Shown in pieces: positions 27,402-38,915 of a stretch of DNA of 64,000 bases; the first letter of the stretch is position 1; every line of letters begins with the position of its first letter. The stretch is from positions 434,001 through 498,000 of the forward strand of contig NZ_VCNA01000003.1 in NCBI RefSeq assembly GCF_006170445.1, in the 5' to 3' direction. The notes beneath the pieces were generated by a model. That model was not told the DNA's origin. It ran no database searches and saw only the letters and a list, made by a program, of their open reading frames with translations. The DNA comes from Brevibacillus dissolubilis (GTDB lineage: Bacteria > Bacillota > Bacilli > Brevibacillales > Brevibacillaceae). Both the position numbers and the translations under genes were made by a program.

Positions 27402-28176
27402 CGCCCATTTCCTCCTTCAGTACCTTTTCCATTTCTTGTTCCAATCCTTGCAGCAGTCGTGCTTCGAGATGTCGCAGCACAGAGTCCGATAAGTCGCGTG
27501 GTCGGGCGGCTTCAACGGTGAATTCCTTTTTTATGATACCAGGACGTGTCCCCATCAGGATGATGCGGGTGGAGAGCATCACGGCCTCGCGGATATTGTG
27601 TGTGATGAAGATGATGGTTTTTCCTGTTTTTTGCCAGATGGTCTGCAATTCTTCGTGCAGTACCATGCGTGTCTGCTCATCGAGTGCGGCGAACGGTTCG
27701 TCCATCAGCAGGATTTCTGGGTCCATCACGAATGCACGGGCAATCGCGACACGCTGTTTCATCCCGCCGGAGAGCTCATGTGGGAACGACTTGGCAAAAC
27801 GGGTCAGATGCACCATGCGCAGACCTTCCATGGCTTTTTCATGGGCTTCTTTTTTGCTCATGCCTTTGAGCAAGAGGCCGTAGGTGACGTTGTCGAGGAC
27901 GTTCATCCATGGAAACAAGCCTGATTCCTGAAACACAACGATGCGGTCGGTGCCCGGTCCCTTAATCGGTTGACCATTGACGGTGACGATCCCATCGCTT
28001 GCTGTCTCAAGGCCTGCCACGATATTGAGGATGGTTGATTTCCCGCAGCCGGATGGGCCTAAGAGAGAGATAAACTCACCGCGCTCGATGTTGAGATTGA
28101 TGTCTTGCAAGACGGTTAATGGTTGACTGCCGTCTCGTTGGAAACGTTTGTTGACGTTCTGTAGTACGACCTGCAT
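27334..28176 (-). CDS. ABC importer ATP-binding protein (SsuB/TauB family)
   Basis: 280 aa. Walker A GPSGCGKST (~38-46), Q-loop FQESGLFPW, signature LSGGMKQRVAIARAF, Walker B ILLMDEPFAALD, H-loop THNI. ATG 28176 follows GGGAGGT; the frame is open 25 codons further without support. It leads the three-gene operon. The 178 bp up to asnB holds divergent promoters that I cannot assign exactly. Confidence 0.93.
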   Translation of the reverse strand: MQVVLQNVNKRFQRDGSQPLTVLQDINLNIERGEFISLLGPSGCGKSTILNIVAGLETASDGIVTVNGQPIKGPGTDRIVVFQESGLFPWMNVLDNVTYGLLLKGMSKKEAHEKAMEGLRMVHLTRFAKSFPHELSGGMKQRVAIARAFVMDPEILLMDEPFAALDEQTRMVLHEELQTIWQKTGKTIIFITHNIREAVMLSTRIILMGTRPGIIKKEFTVEAARPRDLSDSVLRHLEARLLQGLEQEMEKVLKEEMGDDYSYKKGAVLSDPMHNLGSDI

Positions 28177-28429
28177 CAGTTGGTACCTCCCTTGTTGGTA
28201 TGGGTCAGTATGGAAAACATGTATGAAAAACGCGTTCGCGTTTCCTGACATCCTTTAATCCAAGTTTTTCGGTTGGGATTATAGGGTTTATTATTTTCCA
28301 ACTGGCAGGTCTATGTCAATGTTTTTTTGAAAATCTGATAATTTTAATCGGACATACAATTCTGGGTCATATTCCACATATGTATCATCCTAGAGGGAAT
28401 ATAGCTTGGAAATGGAAGGATGGAGAGCG

Positions 28430-30274
28430 ATGTGTGGAATTACTGGTTGGGTCAATCTAAGACGAGATCTGTCACATGAGCGCCCGATTCTTACGGCGAT
28501 GACCAACACGCTGACCAACCGTGGTCCTGACGCAGCAGGTGTTCATCTGGATACCCATGCCGCGCTCGGTCACCGTCGCTTGGCAGTCGTCGACTTGGAG
28601 GGTGGAGCGCAGCCGATGACCAGATACCGTGGGTCAACAGCTTTTACGATGGTTTATAATGGGGAGCTGTATAATACGGAGGACATTCGCCAGGAACTGC
28701 TGGCGCGCGGACATCAGTTCCGCTCGCACTCAGACACTGAGGTGCTGCTGATTGCGTATCTGGAGTGGGGCGCTGGTTGTCTGGAGAAGTTGAATGGGAT
28801 CTTCGCCTTCGCGATCTGGAATCCGGATGAGAAAAAGCTATTCATGGCCCGCGACCGGATGGGGGTCAAACCGCTGTTCTATTCGCACCGTGGCGACGAC
28901 TTCATGTTCGGTTCGGAGCTGAAGGCCCTGCTCGCACACCCCGATGTGAAGCCAGAGCTTGACCGTGAAGGCTTGGCCGAGATCATGATGATCTCCCCTG
29001 CCCGCACGCCTGGTCACGGGGTATTCCGCAATGTGCGGGAGCTGCGCCCTGGTCACTATCTGGAGCTGGACGCAGACGGTCTTACGATCAAGCCGTACTG
29101 GGCCTTGGAGTCCCGCGAGCATACGGATGATTTCGACACCACCGTCTCCACCATCCGTGATCTGGTGATCGACGCGATTGAGCGTCAGCTCGTATCTGAC
29201 GTGCCGATTGCCACCCTGCTCTCAGGCGGCTTAGACTCCAGTGCGATCACCGCTGTCGCGGCCAATCTGTTCCGACGCGAAGGAAAAGGCAAGCTGCACA
29301 CCTATTCGATCGACTATAAAGGCAACGATGAATTTTTCCAGTCGAGCACATTCCAGCCTGACTCGGATGCGGCGTGGATTAAGCGGGTGTCAGAGCATTT
29401 CGGCACCGTGCATCACGACATCCTGTTCGACACCCCCGAGCTGGTGGAAGCACTGAGGACAGCTGTATCAGCCCGCGATACACCGGGGATGGCCGATATC
29501 GATGCTTCTCTCTACCTCTTCTGCCGTGAAATCAAAAAAGATGTGACCGTGGTTCTCTCCGGGGAGTGTGCGGATGAGATCTTCGGCGGCTATCCATGGT
29601 TTCATCAAAAGGATGCACTCTACGCTGGCACCTTCCCATGGGCGCGGCAAAACGAGGAACGGGTCAAATGGCTCAATACCGACACCAAAGACTGGCTCAA
29701 ACCCGACGAATATGTCGCCCGCCGCTATCAAGAAACGATCGCCGAAGTGCCGCGGCTCGCCGGTGAAAGTGAGCTGGAAGCCAAGCGGCGCGAGATGTTC
29801 TATCTCAACCTCAACTGGTTCATGAACACCCTCTTAGACCGCAAAGACCGTATGAGTATGTACGCCAGCCTCGAAGCCCGCGTCCCATTCTGTGACCACC
29901 GGATCGTCGAATACGTCTGGAATGTACCGTGGGAGATGAAGATGCACAATGGCCGCGAAAAAGGTATCCTGCGCAAAGCCCTCGAAGGCGTGCTCCCGGA
30001 TGACGTGCTGTACCGCAAAAAAAGCCCGTATCCGAAGACGCACAATCCGGCCTATGCAGAAGCCACCCGCGACTGGTTGCTGCAGGTGCTTGATGATCCG
30101 AGTTCACCACTGTTGCAGCTGATCGATGTTGAGCACGTCCGACAAGTGGCCCACTCCGATGCCGCGGCTTCCGGTACACCGTGGTTTGGACAGCTGATGA
30201 GCAAGCCTCAGATGTTTGCTTATCTGGCGCAGCTGGATAAATGGCTGCGGGACTATAACGTACAGATCGTCTAA
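28430..30274 (+). CDS. asnB: Asparagine synthase (glutamine-hydrolysing)
   Basis: 614 aa. Cys2 after ATG 28430 is the glutaminase nucleophile (MCGITGWVN), followed by RGPDAAG and HRRLAVVD of the class II amidotransferase domain. The synthetase domain carries the PP-loop SGGLDSSAI (~265). It makes asparagine from aspartate and glutamine. ATG 28430 has an AAGGATGGAG site and is required to expose Cys2. Spore-formers often carry several asnB paralogs; which one this is cannot be told. Terminator follows. Confidence 0.95.
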   Translation: MCGITGWVNLRRDLSHERPILTAMTNTLTNRGPDAAGVHLDTHAALGHRRLAVVDLEGGAQPMTRYRGSTAFTMVYNGELYNTEDIRQELLARGHQFRSHSDTEVLLIAYLEWGAGCLEKLNGIFAFAIWNPDEKKLFMARDRMGVKPLFYSHRGDDFMFGSELKALLAHPDVKPELDREGLAEIMMISPARTPGHGVFRNVRELRPGHYLELDADGLTIKPYWALESREHTDDFDTTVSTIRDLVIDAIERQLVSDVPIATLLSGGLDSSAITAVAANLFRREGKGKLHTYSIDYKGNDEFFQSSTFQPDSDAAWIKRVSEHFGTVHHDILFDTPELVEALRTAVSARDTPGMADIDASLYLFCREIKKDVTVVLSGECADEIFGGYPWFHQKDALYAGTFPWARQNEERVKWLNTDTKDWLKPDEYVARRYQETIAEVPRLAGESELEAKRREMFYLNLNWFMNTLLDRKDRMSMYASLEARVPFCDHRIVEYVWNVPWEMKMHNGREKGILRKALEGVLPDDVLYRKKSPYPKTHNPAYAEATRDWLLQVLDDPSSPLLQLIDVEHVRQVAHSDAAASGTPWFGQLMSKPQMFAYLAQLDKWLRDYNVQIV

Positions 30275-30280
30275 AGATGA

Positions 30281-30326
30281 GCGCCCTCTCGATCCGTTAT
30301 CCACCACGGACGAGGGGCGTTTTTTC
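30281..30326 (+). terminator. Terminator of asnB
   Basis: GCGCCCTCTCG / CGAGGGGCGT stem with T6. Confidence 0.8.
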
Positions 30327-30413
30327 ATGTTCCTAGGTTCCTGCTCTGACTAAATCCTCCTCCAACTGCTCACACTGGAAAAACAAAGACTACGGACGGA
30401 GAAGAAACCCACC

Positions 30414-31073
30414 ATGAAAGAGAAGCAGCCCCTTTTCCCGCCCCTGCTACACGCAGGTCTTTTTACCTTGTCCTCACTGCTTGGCTTCATCATCATCTCG
30501 ATCCTGACGGGGAATGATCTCTTGTCCGGCTGGGATCAGCAAATATCCGGTGCTATGGAAAACTGGCACGTACAAGAGCTTCTCTCGCTCATGCGGGTCT
30601 TCTCCTATATCGGATCGATGCCCAACGTATTCGTCATCCTGCCTGTCTTGTTCCTGATCTGCTGGATGATGACTGGGACTTGGGGCTGGTGGCGTTTTTA
30701 TCTCACTGTTTTGCTCGGCTCTTATCTGTTCAACGAAATCGTCCGGTTCGTTTTCTTGCGTCCACGTCCGCCCCTTCCGGATATGGAGGTGGTCAACCGT
30801 CATGGGTTTCCAAGCAATCACGCGGTCGGGGCATTCGTGCTGTACAGTTGTCTGCTGTTGATTCTGTGGCCGCATGTTGGCACGGTGCGGGGCCGTATGT
30901 GGCTGGTGACAGCTTGCTTGGTCATGGTGGTTGTCATCAGCTTCAGCCGGGTGTTTTTGCATGTGCATTATCCAAGCGACATCCTGGGCGGCTGGCTGCT
31001 TGGGGCAAGCTGGCTGGGGTTGTGTCTGACATGGCAGGAGATCCAGCGGTTGCGCCAAGCCCGGGCGCATTAA
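30414..31073 (+). CDS. PAP2-family membrane phosphatase
   Basis: 219 aa with about five or six transmembrane helices. Phosphatase motifs: FLRPRPPLP, PSNHAVGA (in place of PSGH) and SRVFLHVHYPSD (SRxxxxxHxxxD). Likely substrates are undecaprenyl pyrophosphate or lipid phosphates at the outer membrane face. Start ATG 30414. It is followed by the PaaK-like gene after 64 bp, possibly in one transcript. Confidence 0.9.
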   Translation: MKEKQPLFPPLLHAGLFTLSSLLGFIIISILTGNDLLSGWDQQISGAMENWHVQELLSLMRVFSYIGSMPNVFVILPVLFLICWMMTGTWGWWRFYLTVLLGSYLFNEIVRFVFLRPRPPLPDMEVVNRHGFPSNHAVGAFVLYSCLLLILWPHVGTVRGRMWLVTACLVMVVVISFSRVFLHVHYPSDILGGWLLGASWLGLCLTWQEIQRLRQARAH

Positions 31074-31137
31074 CCCTCCTTTTTCTGCCAATAATATAAG
31101 AAGCAATCCTGGTTCAATCAAGAAGGGAGTCTTTTTG

Positions 31138-32625
31138 GTGTGGCTAAACCGCTACTTCATCCGCCATCTGTACTGGCCGTTGATGGAACGCTATAAAGGA
31201 AATCGGATTCGTGCTTATCTCAAGGAGCTGCAGCATTGCCAAAAGCTCTCTCCTGAGATGCTCCGCGCCTATCAAGAACAAAAGCTGCGGGCGCTCCTGA
31301 CTCATGCCGTCGAGCAGGTACCTGCGTATCAACCTTATCGAGAGCTTGTGCAGGCTGGATCAGGCAGTGTCTTCGAATTGCTGGCTCAGCTTCCCCCGCT
31401 GACCAAAGAGCATTTCAACTCTCATCGAGATACCTATCTGTCCCGTGACGCCCATCCAGAGCGGCTGATCTCCAACCGTACAGGCGGGTCGACTGGTGAA
31501 CCGACGCTTTTTTACCTTGACCGTCCTACTGTCGAGCACTACGAGGCAGCGCGGTGGCTGGGCCTTAGCTGGCATGGGATCGGGATTGGCGACCCATCCG
31601 TGATGATCTGGGGTTCTCCGATTGAGCTGAATCAGTTGCAGTCCAAGCGCTACCTCTTCAAGGAACGCTGGCTGAAAAACCGGCTGATGATCCCGGCCTA
31701 CCGCCTGCAGGAGCCAAAGCTGGATACCTATCTCCAACAGATTCGTCGCCACCGTCCGGCTTATCTCTATGGCTACGCCTCTGCACTCGCCCTGCTGGCT
31801 GAACTGATGCTGCGCAATGACCGCAAGCTTGGCTTTACACTCAAAGCAGTCGTCTCCACTGCCGAGACCCTCACCCCCAAGCAGCGGGATCTGATCGAGA
31901 AGGCATTTGCCACAACAGTGGTCAATGAATACGGTGCGCGGGACGGCGGTATCCTCTCTTATCAGTGTCAGGCGGGGCAGATGCATGTATGTTCCCCCAA
32001 CTGTTATCTGGAGGTCGTCGATCTGGCCACAGGTCGCGCAGTCGAGCCAGGGCAGCGTGGTGCTCTGCTTGTTACCGATCTGAATAACCGGGTGATGCCG
32101 AGACTGCGCTATCAATTGGGCGATGTGGTCGCTTTTGCTGACTCTGGCTCTGGCTCTGGCACTGTTTCTGCCTCTTCCACCTGCCCCTGCGGCAATCCGT
32201 TCCCGGTACTTACGCATATCGACGGTCGAATCGACGACACCTTTGTCTCCCAATCCGGCGATTACGTGCACGGACACTTCTTCAATCATATCGCGCGCAA
32301 TCTGGACGGTATCCGTGCGTTTCAGATCACACAGCATTCGCCTGATCATCTCACACTGAAGCTGGTGACGAACGAGGACTATACGCCTGAGATGGAAGCG
32401 GCTTTTGTCCATGAGATTCATCAGGTCTTAGGGGAATCGGTTTTGTTGCGTGTGAAGCATGTAGATCAGATCGCCCCCTCTGCATCGGGCAAAATCCGCT
32501 ATGCAATCCGCGAGTTTCCACTGCCTGGTCCTGCCTCCTCGACAGGTGAGTCACCATCCATCCCGACGACGCTGCCAGAAGAGTTGTTCCCCGTCGCCGA
32601 AAACAAACCGATGGAGTTAGCCTGA
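31138..32625 (+). CDS. PaaK/CapK-like AMP-forming acyl-CoA ligase family protein
   Basis: 495 aa adenylating enzyme. Core motifs: SNRTGGSTGEPTLFY (phosphate-binding loop, ~118-132), NEYGARDGG (~262) and a C-terminal lid ending SGKIRYAIREF, in which the Lys is the usual catalytic lysine. Family members activate phenylacetate-like acids or act in polysaccharide/coenzyme F390 chemistry. Substrate unknown. A Ser-Gly repeat (SGSGSGTVSASS, near 335) interrupts the C-terminal domain. Start GTG 31138 (or TTG 31135) after AAGGGAG. Confidence 0.85.
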   Translation: MWLNRYFIRHLYWPLMERYKGNRIRAYLKELQHCQKLSPEMLRAYQEQKLRALLTHAVEQVPAYQPYRELVQAGSGSVFELLAQLPPLTKEHFNSHRDTYLSRDAHPERLISNRTGGSTGEPTLFYLDRPTVEHYEAARWLGLSWHGIGIGDPSVMIWGSPIELNQLQSKRYLFKERWLKNRLMIPAYRLQEPKLDTYLQQIRRHRPAYLYGYASALALLAELMLRNDRKLGFTLKAVVSTAETLTPKQRDLIEKAFATTVVNEYGARDGGILSYQCQAGQMHVCSPNCYLEVVDLATGRAVEPGQRGALLVTDLNNRVMPRLRYQLGDVVAFADSGSGSGTVSASSTCPCGNPFPVLTHIDGRIDDTFVSQSGDYVHGHFFNHIARNLDGIRAFQITQHSPDHLTLKLVTNEDYTPEMEAAFVHEIHQVLGESVLLRVKHVDQIAPSASGKIRYAIREFPLPGPASSTGESPSIPTTLPEELFPVAENKPMELA

Positions 32626-32667
32626 ACTTCTTTTGATAGAGGCAAGCCGAATTTCGTCCTGCTAAGC

Positions 32668-32758
32668 AAAAACCAGCCTCCTCTTCATTGAACTCACCCC
32701 AATTGTCGGAGACACCTAACAACTGGACGTGCGGTTCACATCGGACAGGCTGGTTTTT
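32668..32758 (+). terminator. Possible long-looped terminator
   Basis: AAAAACCAGCCT and AGGCTGGTTTTT form a 12-bp stem around a ~67-nt loop downstream of the PaaK-like gene. Confidence 0.5.
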
Positions 32759-32839
32759 GGTGTTGTCAGCAGATGGAAGTAGCTAGTAAGATATAGGTAA
32801 AAATATTCAGTCGTCCATGAGCTGCATAGCAGGACGACC

Positions 32840-33382
32840 ATGACAGGAGTTGTACAATACTGGCATCCCATTCCCGATCGAATTTCAAACACAATAGTGG
32901 TGGCGGTGCCGGTGATTAGCATGATGAAGATGAAACCAAAAGTGTTGCTCATCTACGGTGATGCTCTGCCACCTTTCCAACATATTCAAAAGATTATCAA
33001 TACATATAACAAATACTTCCTCAATGATAGGGAGAACGGTGTCAGCGCTGATCAGTACTATGAAATCTGGATAACCGTACGCCATACTGGACGTTCTGGC
33101 AGAAAACAGCTTGATTACACGCCAACTGTCCCTGTCAAGATAGCGTTTCTGCCCAGATTCCTAGCTATTTTCGAAGCCTTAAAAGGAACGGTCCATCTAT
33201 GCCAAACTAAGCACGAACATCCTACCATTGAGCTCTCAGGTATGGAATACGAGGGCTATTGTTATTATTTAGATAACGAAAAAGAAAAAATCATCTTCTA
33301 CGAAAACCTCTGGACGAAGGTAGATGTGCAGGAAGATTCGGAGGAGGCTTTGGCCCGGCTGATTACATCCTGTCACGAATAA
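32840..33382 (+). CDS. Hypothetical protein
   Basis: Up to 180 aa. The first ~27 residues may be untranslated: ATG 32921 (MMKMKPKVLLIYG) is an alternative start, and neither has a convincing ribosome site. The body is a mixed alpha/beta protein with conserved-looking HTGRSGRKQLDYTP and CYYLDNEKEKIIFYENLW. No family recognised. AT-rich relative to its neighbours. Confidence 0.6.
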   Translation: MTGVVQYWHPIPDRISNTIVVAVPVISMMKMKPKVLLIYGDALPPFQHIQKIINTYNKYFLNDRENGVSADQYYEIWITVRHTGRSGRKQLDYTPTVPVKIAFLPRFLAIFEALKGTVHLCQTKHEHPTIELSGMEYEGYCYYLDNEKEKIIFYENLWTKVDVQEDSEEALARLITSCHE

Positions 33383-33464
33383 AGAATCATGTTTGCGAGA
33401 AACGAAACGGGACGAGAATCAGGCGTTCATCGTTGAACCTTCCTATCCCATGTTTGATTCATTC

Positions 33465-33516
33465 AATAAGCGGCAGACCGGAACATTTGGGCTATGTTCC
33501 AAGTCTGCCGCTTATC
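33465..33516. terminator. Strong hairpin between convergent genes
   Basis: AATAAGCGGCAGAC.GGAACAT / ATGTTCC..GTCTGCCGCTTAT, almost perfect 20-bp stem, with only short T runs. It lies between the hypothetical gene and thiC ends and probably ends transcription in both directions. Confidence 0.65.
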
Positions 33517-33541
33517 GTTATTGCACTTCCCTATTTTCCCT

Positions 33542-35347
<1,806 letters not shown>

Positions 35348-35391
35348 TCACACTAGGGGACACAGTTGCAGGCCATAGCGGGAGTGAAATC

Positions 35392-35438
35392 AAAAAAGCC
35401 GGAGTCGCTTTGTTGAAAAAGGACCCCGGCTTTTCGTA
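35392..35438 (-). terminator. Terminator in the thiC leader
   Basis: Minus-strand AAAAGCCGG.GTC / GAC.CCGGCTTTTTT; the expression-platform terminator of the TPP riboswitch. Confidence 0.8.
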
Positions 35439-35613
35439 TCAGCTGGTTGTTGGGTGGCTTCACATCACAGGTGGACATCTTACTCTTATGTCATCCCCGT
35501 CTTATATGCGTCGTGGACAGTCAGCTCGATATCCATGTACCGTATCTGTACCATGAATCCTCACTGCCACGATTGACCCACCAAAAAACAGCTTCTCGTC
35601 TATGCCTATCTAC

Positions 35614-35709
35614 TTTCCTACGCTGGTATTACCCAGATCAGGTCCCGAGGGTCTAAGGAACTTCATCGCGTTCCCATTCTCAGCTCAAGCTCTTGAGCAC
35701 CCCTAGTAG
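35614..35709 (-). promoter_or_regulatory. TPP (thi-box) riboswitch of thiC
   Basis: Minus strand: ACTAGGGGTGC, GCTGAGA, GACCCTCGGGACCTGATCTGG, GTAATACCAGCG; all thi-box blocks in the correct order. TPP binding should favour the 35392-35438 terminator. Confidence 0.97.
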
Positions 35710-35767
35710 TGAATGTGTAGTTTTTTCGTACGAGTGTTACCTTACACGATGTTGGTAAGAATTGCAA

Positions 35768-36334
35768 TCATTTTTTTGATGTTTGCTTGTGAAGCTGGAC
35801 GATTACCGCGTCACCGTTGCCGGAAGTGCGAAGCTCGACTTGATTATACATGTCGCGGTTGTCTTCGATCTCTCGGCCTGTATTCTCCGGCACATAATAG
35901 CGGTCAATCCCGCCGTAATTGACGAAGTACGCTTCGTCAGTGGCCCCAACGTATTGGATAGTCCCTTTTAGCACGGCTTGGTTCGGCTTCAACTCCGGCT
36001 TGTTCAGATAGATGCCGACTGCTTCGTGCCACGGGTTCTGTTTTTTCTCCAGCACGACGTAGACTTGCGTGGCGCGGTCGAAATAGTCTTGGCCCTTGGT
36101 GAGTGCCTTGATTTCGTCATCGATGACCGTTTTCTTATCGATTTCTTGGATCTCATAGCCGATAATCACGTAGTCCCCATAGAACAGGTCGGTCGGATCA
36201 ATCGGCGCGGTCTTGAGCAGGACAACTTGCCCGTTCGCCTCGATGTAGTGATATTTCCCGACGATTGAGAACAGGATGACCAGCTGTAGGGCGACGATCA
36301 GCCAAAGACGAATGCTTTTCAGCTTTTGCATCAT
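35768..36334 (-). CDS. GDYXXLXY-domain membrane-anchored protein
   Basis: About 188 aa: one N-terminal transmembrane helix, then the signature GDYVIIGYEI (GDYxxLxY type) and FVNYGGIDRYYVPENTGREIE. These proteins regularly sit next to DUF2157 membrane proteins; function unknown. ATG 36334 overlaps the TGA of the upstream gene (ATGA), indicating translational coupling; GGGGGAGAT is the ribosome site. Confidence 0.85.
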   Translation of the reverse strand: MMQKLKSIRLWLIVALQLVILFSIVGKYHYIEANGQVVLLKTAPIDPTDLFYGDYVIIGYEIQEIDKKTVIDDEIKALTKGQDYFDRATQVYVVLEKKQNPWHEAVGIYLNKPELKPNQAVLKGTIQYVGATDEAYFVNYGGIDRYYVPENTGREIEDNRDMYNQVELRTSGNGDAVIVQLHKQTSKK

Positions 36335-37617
36335 ACCTGATCTCCCCCTTCCTTGGCTTCCTGTACCCACTGGCGGCGTTTGCGCTCGATGAAGTAGCTG
36401 AGCACGAGCAATAGCACCCCGCCGATGAGGAAGAACAAAGATTTATCCATGAAGTCCCAAGCGAGGTTGACATAGGCGATAAAGCAGGTGATACCGAACA
36501 GCACCGCCCCCACGTTGATACGGAAAATATCGCGCATCCGCTCGCCGCTCATGATCATCCCGAGCGTAAAGAGGAACAAAGCAAGCTGCTGGATCAGGTC
36601 TGCATACTCATAGACCCCCCGCGTGGCATACTCATCCGGTCTGACGCCAATTTCACTTGTCATAAACGTTACCGCATACATGGCCATCAGCGGTATAAAC
36701 GGGATCAGATCGATCAGGCTGCCGAGCTGCTTTTTGCGCAATGCCGTGAAGATATAGGCAGCCATCAGAACAAGCATCACGACCCAGACAGAAACATCTG
36801 CCATGTTGGCATATGGCTGTATTTCATCAGCAAAAATGATCAGCATCGAGAACCCCATGATTCCGATATAGCCGGCCATCCGCAAGACTCCCGGGATCGG
36901 TGACGCTGTTGTTGGCAGCAGCTGCGCCAAGACGAGTGTCAACAGATACAGCGCCAGATAGGCCAATCCTTCACCCAGATCATTGATATCCACCATCGCC
37001 GCCCCCAGCACCGTAATCAGCGCAATCACGGTAAACCAGCGCGAACGGAATTTCCAGATGAGCGGCACCATCCCTACAGCAAACAACAGATAGTACAAGA
37101 CGATATCCATCGTCTCACGGCGACTGTCAATTCCATACATCCCCGCCACTGCAAAAATCCCAAGCGCCATCACCGCAAGCGCACGAGAACGGTAATGCCA
37201 TGCCACCAGCACCGCCCCGACGAACCACAGATAGAACGCCGTTGCCGGATTCGCGGAGAGATGATACATCTGCCCGATCAGGAAAAATCCAGCGCCATAA
37301 ATCGCCACCCCAATGATGGCAAATGCGATTCCTAAGCGCTCATACGCTTTTTTGTGGAACCATTCTGCCGCCCCATACGAAGCGACCAGCGACACCACGA
37401 TAATCCCGAGGCGTGCCCCGTGTGACATCCCATCCCAGTTGGACGCGATGAAGGTCAGCACGCTCAATGCGATTAGGACAGCTGCCAGAATCGGCAGCGT
37501 ACTCATCCGTTTGCCCTGCGGATAGCGTGCCGTAATCTGGTTGTACTGCTCCTCGCTGATGACCCCCTCATCCCGCCATTTTTTCACTTCCTGAAGCAAA
37601 AAATTCAGGTTACTCAT
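36331..37617 (-). CDS. DUF2157 family polytopic membrane protein
   Basis: 428 aa. A soluble N-terminal ~40 residues (WRDEGVISEEQYNQI) precede about 11-12 transmembrane helices, the arrangement of DUF2157 proteins. Function unknown. ATG 37617 overlaps the stop of the HTH gene by 8 bp (ATGAGTAA); GGGAGG precedes it. Middle gene of the HTH-DUF2157-GDYXXLXY operon. Confidence 0.88.
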   Translation of the reverse strand: MSNLNFLLQEVKKWRDEGVISEEQYNQITARYPQGKRMSTLPILAAVLIALSVLTFIASNWDGMSHGARLGIIVVSLVASYGAAEWFHKKAYERLGIAFAIIGVAIYGAGFFLIGQMYHLSANPATAFYLWFVGAVLVAWHYRSRALAVMALGIFAVAGMYGIDSRRETMDIVLYYLLFAVGMVPLIWKFRSRWFTVIALITVLGAAMVDINDLGEGLAYLALYLLTLVLAQLLPTTASPIPGVLRMAGYIGIMGFSMLIIFADEIQPYANMADVSVWVVMLVLMAAYIFTALRKKQLGSLIDLIPFIPLMAMYAVTFMTSEIGVRPDEYATRGVYEYADLIQQLALFLFTLGMIMSGERMRDIFRINVGAVLFGITCFIAYVNLAWDFMDKSLFFLIGGVLLLVLSYFIERKRRQWVQEAKEGGDQV

Positions 37618-38083
37618 GCTGCTCCCTCCCTTTTTCCAGCTCTTGGAGCCGCGCGTACGACTCCTCTTCATCCATGCTGTAGTAGTGTAGATAATCCGCA
37701 TGATCCAAAATCCGATAATGCCCGGTCAGCACATGCTTTTGCAGACAAAAGTGCGCTGTCTTCCGCATCTCATTCCACCACACCTTGCCGCCCATCGTCT
37801 TGTACCATGCCTTAGACGTGGTCTTCGTGGACACCAGGTCGACGATCTCCAGCACCGAATCCCCATACATCGACTGGATAATCTCCCCCCGGCGAAACAG
37901 GACAGCGATCAGGGCCGCCGCCGTAAAGTTGAGCGCCTGTCGTCCCTTCTCCACCTGCACCAGCGTCTTCTTGGAGAGCCCGACAATCTCTGCCATCCGG
38001 TCTTGGGTGTAACCGGCCTCGGTGCGGATCAATTTGCATTTTTCAGAGATCATGGCGGCGAATTGTTCTTGGGTAAATTCCAT
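37610..38083 (-). CDS. HTH-type transcriptional regulator (Xre family)
   Basis: 157 aa. N-terminal HTH_3 DNA-binding domain (CKLIRTEAGYTQDRMAEIVGLSKKTLVQVEKG, in two pieces) followed by a ~90-residue domain with Trp-rich KAWYKTMGGKVWWNEM and Tyr-rich LHYYSMDEEESY. ATG 38083 with GAGAGGTG is preferred to the GTG at 38095. As first gene it may autoregulate the two membrane-protein genes. Confidence 0.85.
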   Translation of the reverse strand: MEFTQEQFAAMISEKCKLIRTEAGYTQDRMAEIVGLSKKTLVQVEKGRQALNFTAAALIAVLFRRGEIIQSMYGDSVLEIVDLVSTKTTSKAWYKTMGGKVWWNEMRKTAHFCLQKHVLTGHYRILDHADYLHYYSMDEEESYARLQELEKGREQHE

Positions 38084-38235
38084 CTTAGCTGGCACCTCTC
38101 TATCGGGTTATCTGTTTGGACGCACGGGCATGCGAAAAAGTTACACGCTGGCCTAATGGTGTAATTTTACACAAAACGAGAATTTATGTACACAAAATTT
38201 TCCAAACCAATCGGATTGTATGCAGGCCGCATAAC

Positions 38236-38279
38236 GAAAAAAACCGCCTCTTCCGAAGATCAGAAGAGACGGTTTTTTC
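38236..38279 (-). terminator. Terminator of rnpB
   Basis: AAAAAACCG.CTCTTC / GAAGAG.CGGTTTTTTT on the minus strand, ~27 nt past the RNase P RNA 3' end. Confidence 0.85.
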
Positions 38280-38305
38280 TATCAGCAAGTGTGATTGATT
38301 ATAAA

Positions 38306-38717
38306 CGTGACAGCAAAAGATGCTATAAGCCAGGTTCTGTACTCCCGTGCTTCAAACGGGTCCTACCCTCGCACTAAGAGTGATAGCCATCTATCTATGG
38401 TGATGACTCACCATCCATCCCTTCAGTTGAATTCCCTCGGGATGGTTCCCCTACCAAATTTGGGTTTCTCGCTCGCAGGGTTTACCGCGTTCCATCTCCC
38501 CTGTCGCCAGGAGAGCTACGTTTCTGTGGCACTTTCAGCGTACTCGGGTCTCAGGGAGAACCCTTTCCACGCCGTCAGCCCAGCCGAAGCCGAACTGCCC
38601 TGGTTTGCACCAGGTACGAACACTCCAAGCATCTCAGCTTGGGCGAGCCTGGACTTTCCTCTATCGTCGATCACCACGAGGGTGACCACGACAGCGACTA
38701 TCCACATCTTTTGCTGT
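38306..38717 (-). ncRNA. rnpB: RNase P RNA, class B (Bacillus type)
   Basis: Minus strand. The helix P1 pairs CAGCAAAAGATG near 38717 with CATCTTTTGCTG near 38306. Conserved cores are visible: GAGGAAAGTCCAGGCTCGC, CGTGGAAAGGGTT, GGTAAACCC, ACAGAACCTGGCTTATAG. The extra stem layout and length (~412 nt) fit the class B form of low-GC Gram-positives. Confidence 0.95.
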
Positions 38718-38799
38718 TGTCTTGTTGACAATGATTAATCTATCACATCCGATACAGCTGGGTCAACCGCGTTCTGCTGGCAAACATGGGATTTTGTGC

Positions 38800-38828
38800 T
38801 TGTCACGGGATTGCGAGAGATTTATAAT
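38800..38828 (+). promoter_or_regulatory. SigA promoter of the GNAT gene
   Basis: TTGTCA (38800-38805), 17 bp, TATAAT (38823-38828). Confidence 0.75.
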
Positions 38829-38915
38829 GATATCCTTGCACAAAGATACGTACGGAAAAAAGAGCCGGATGAGCGCGTTACGGGCGTGTCTGGCCCTACT
38901 GAAAGGATGATCGTG

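Noticed and set aside
31360-32421. 353-aa minus-strand open frame
   Set aside because: Shadow of the PaaK-like gene.
38516-38731. 71-aa minus-strand open frame
   Set aside because: Lies inside the RNase P RNA gene.
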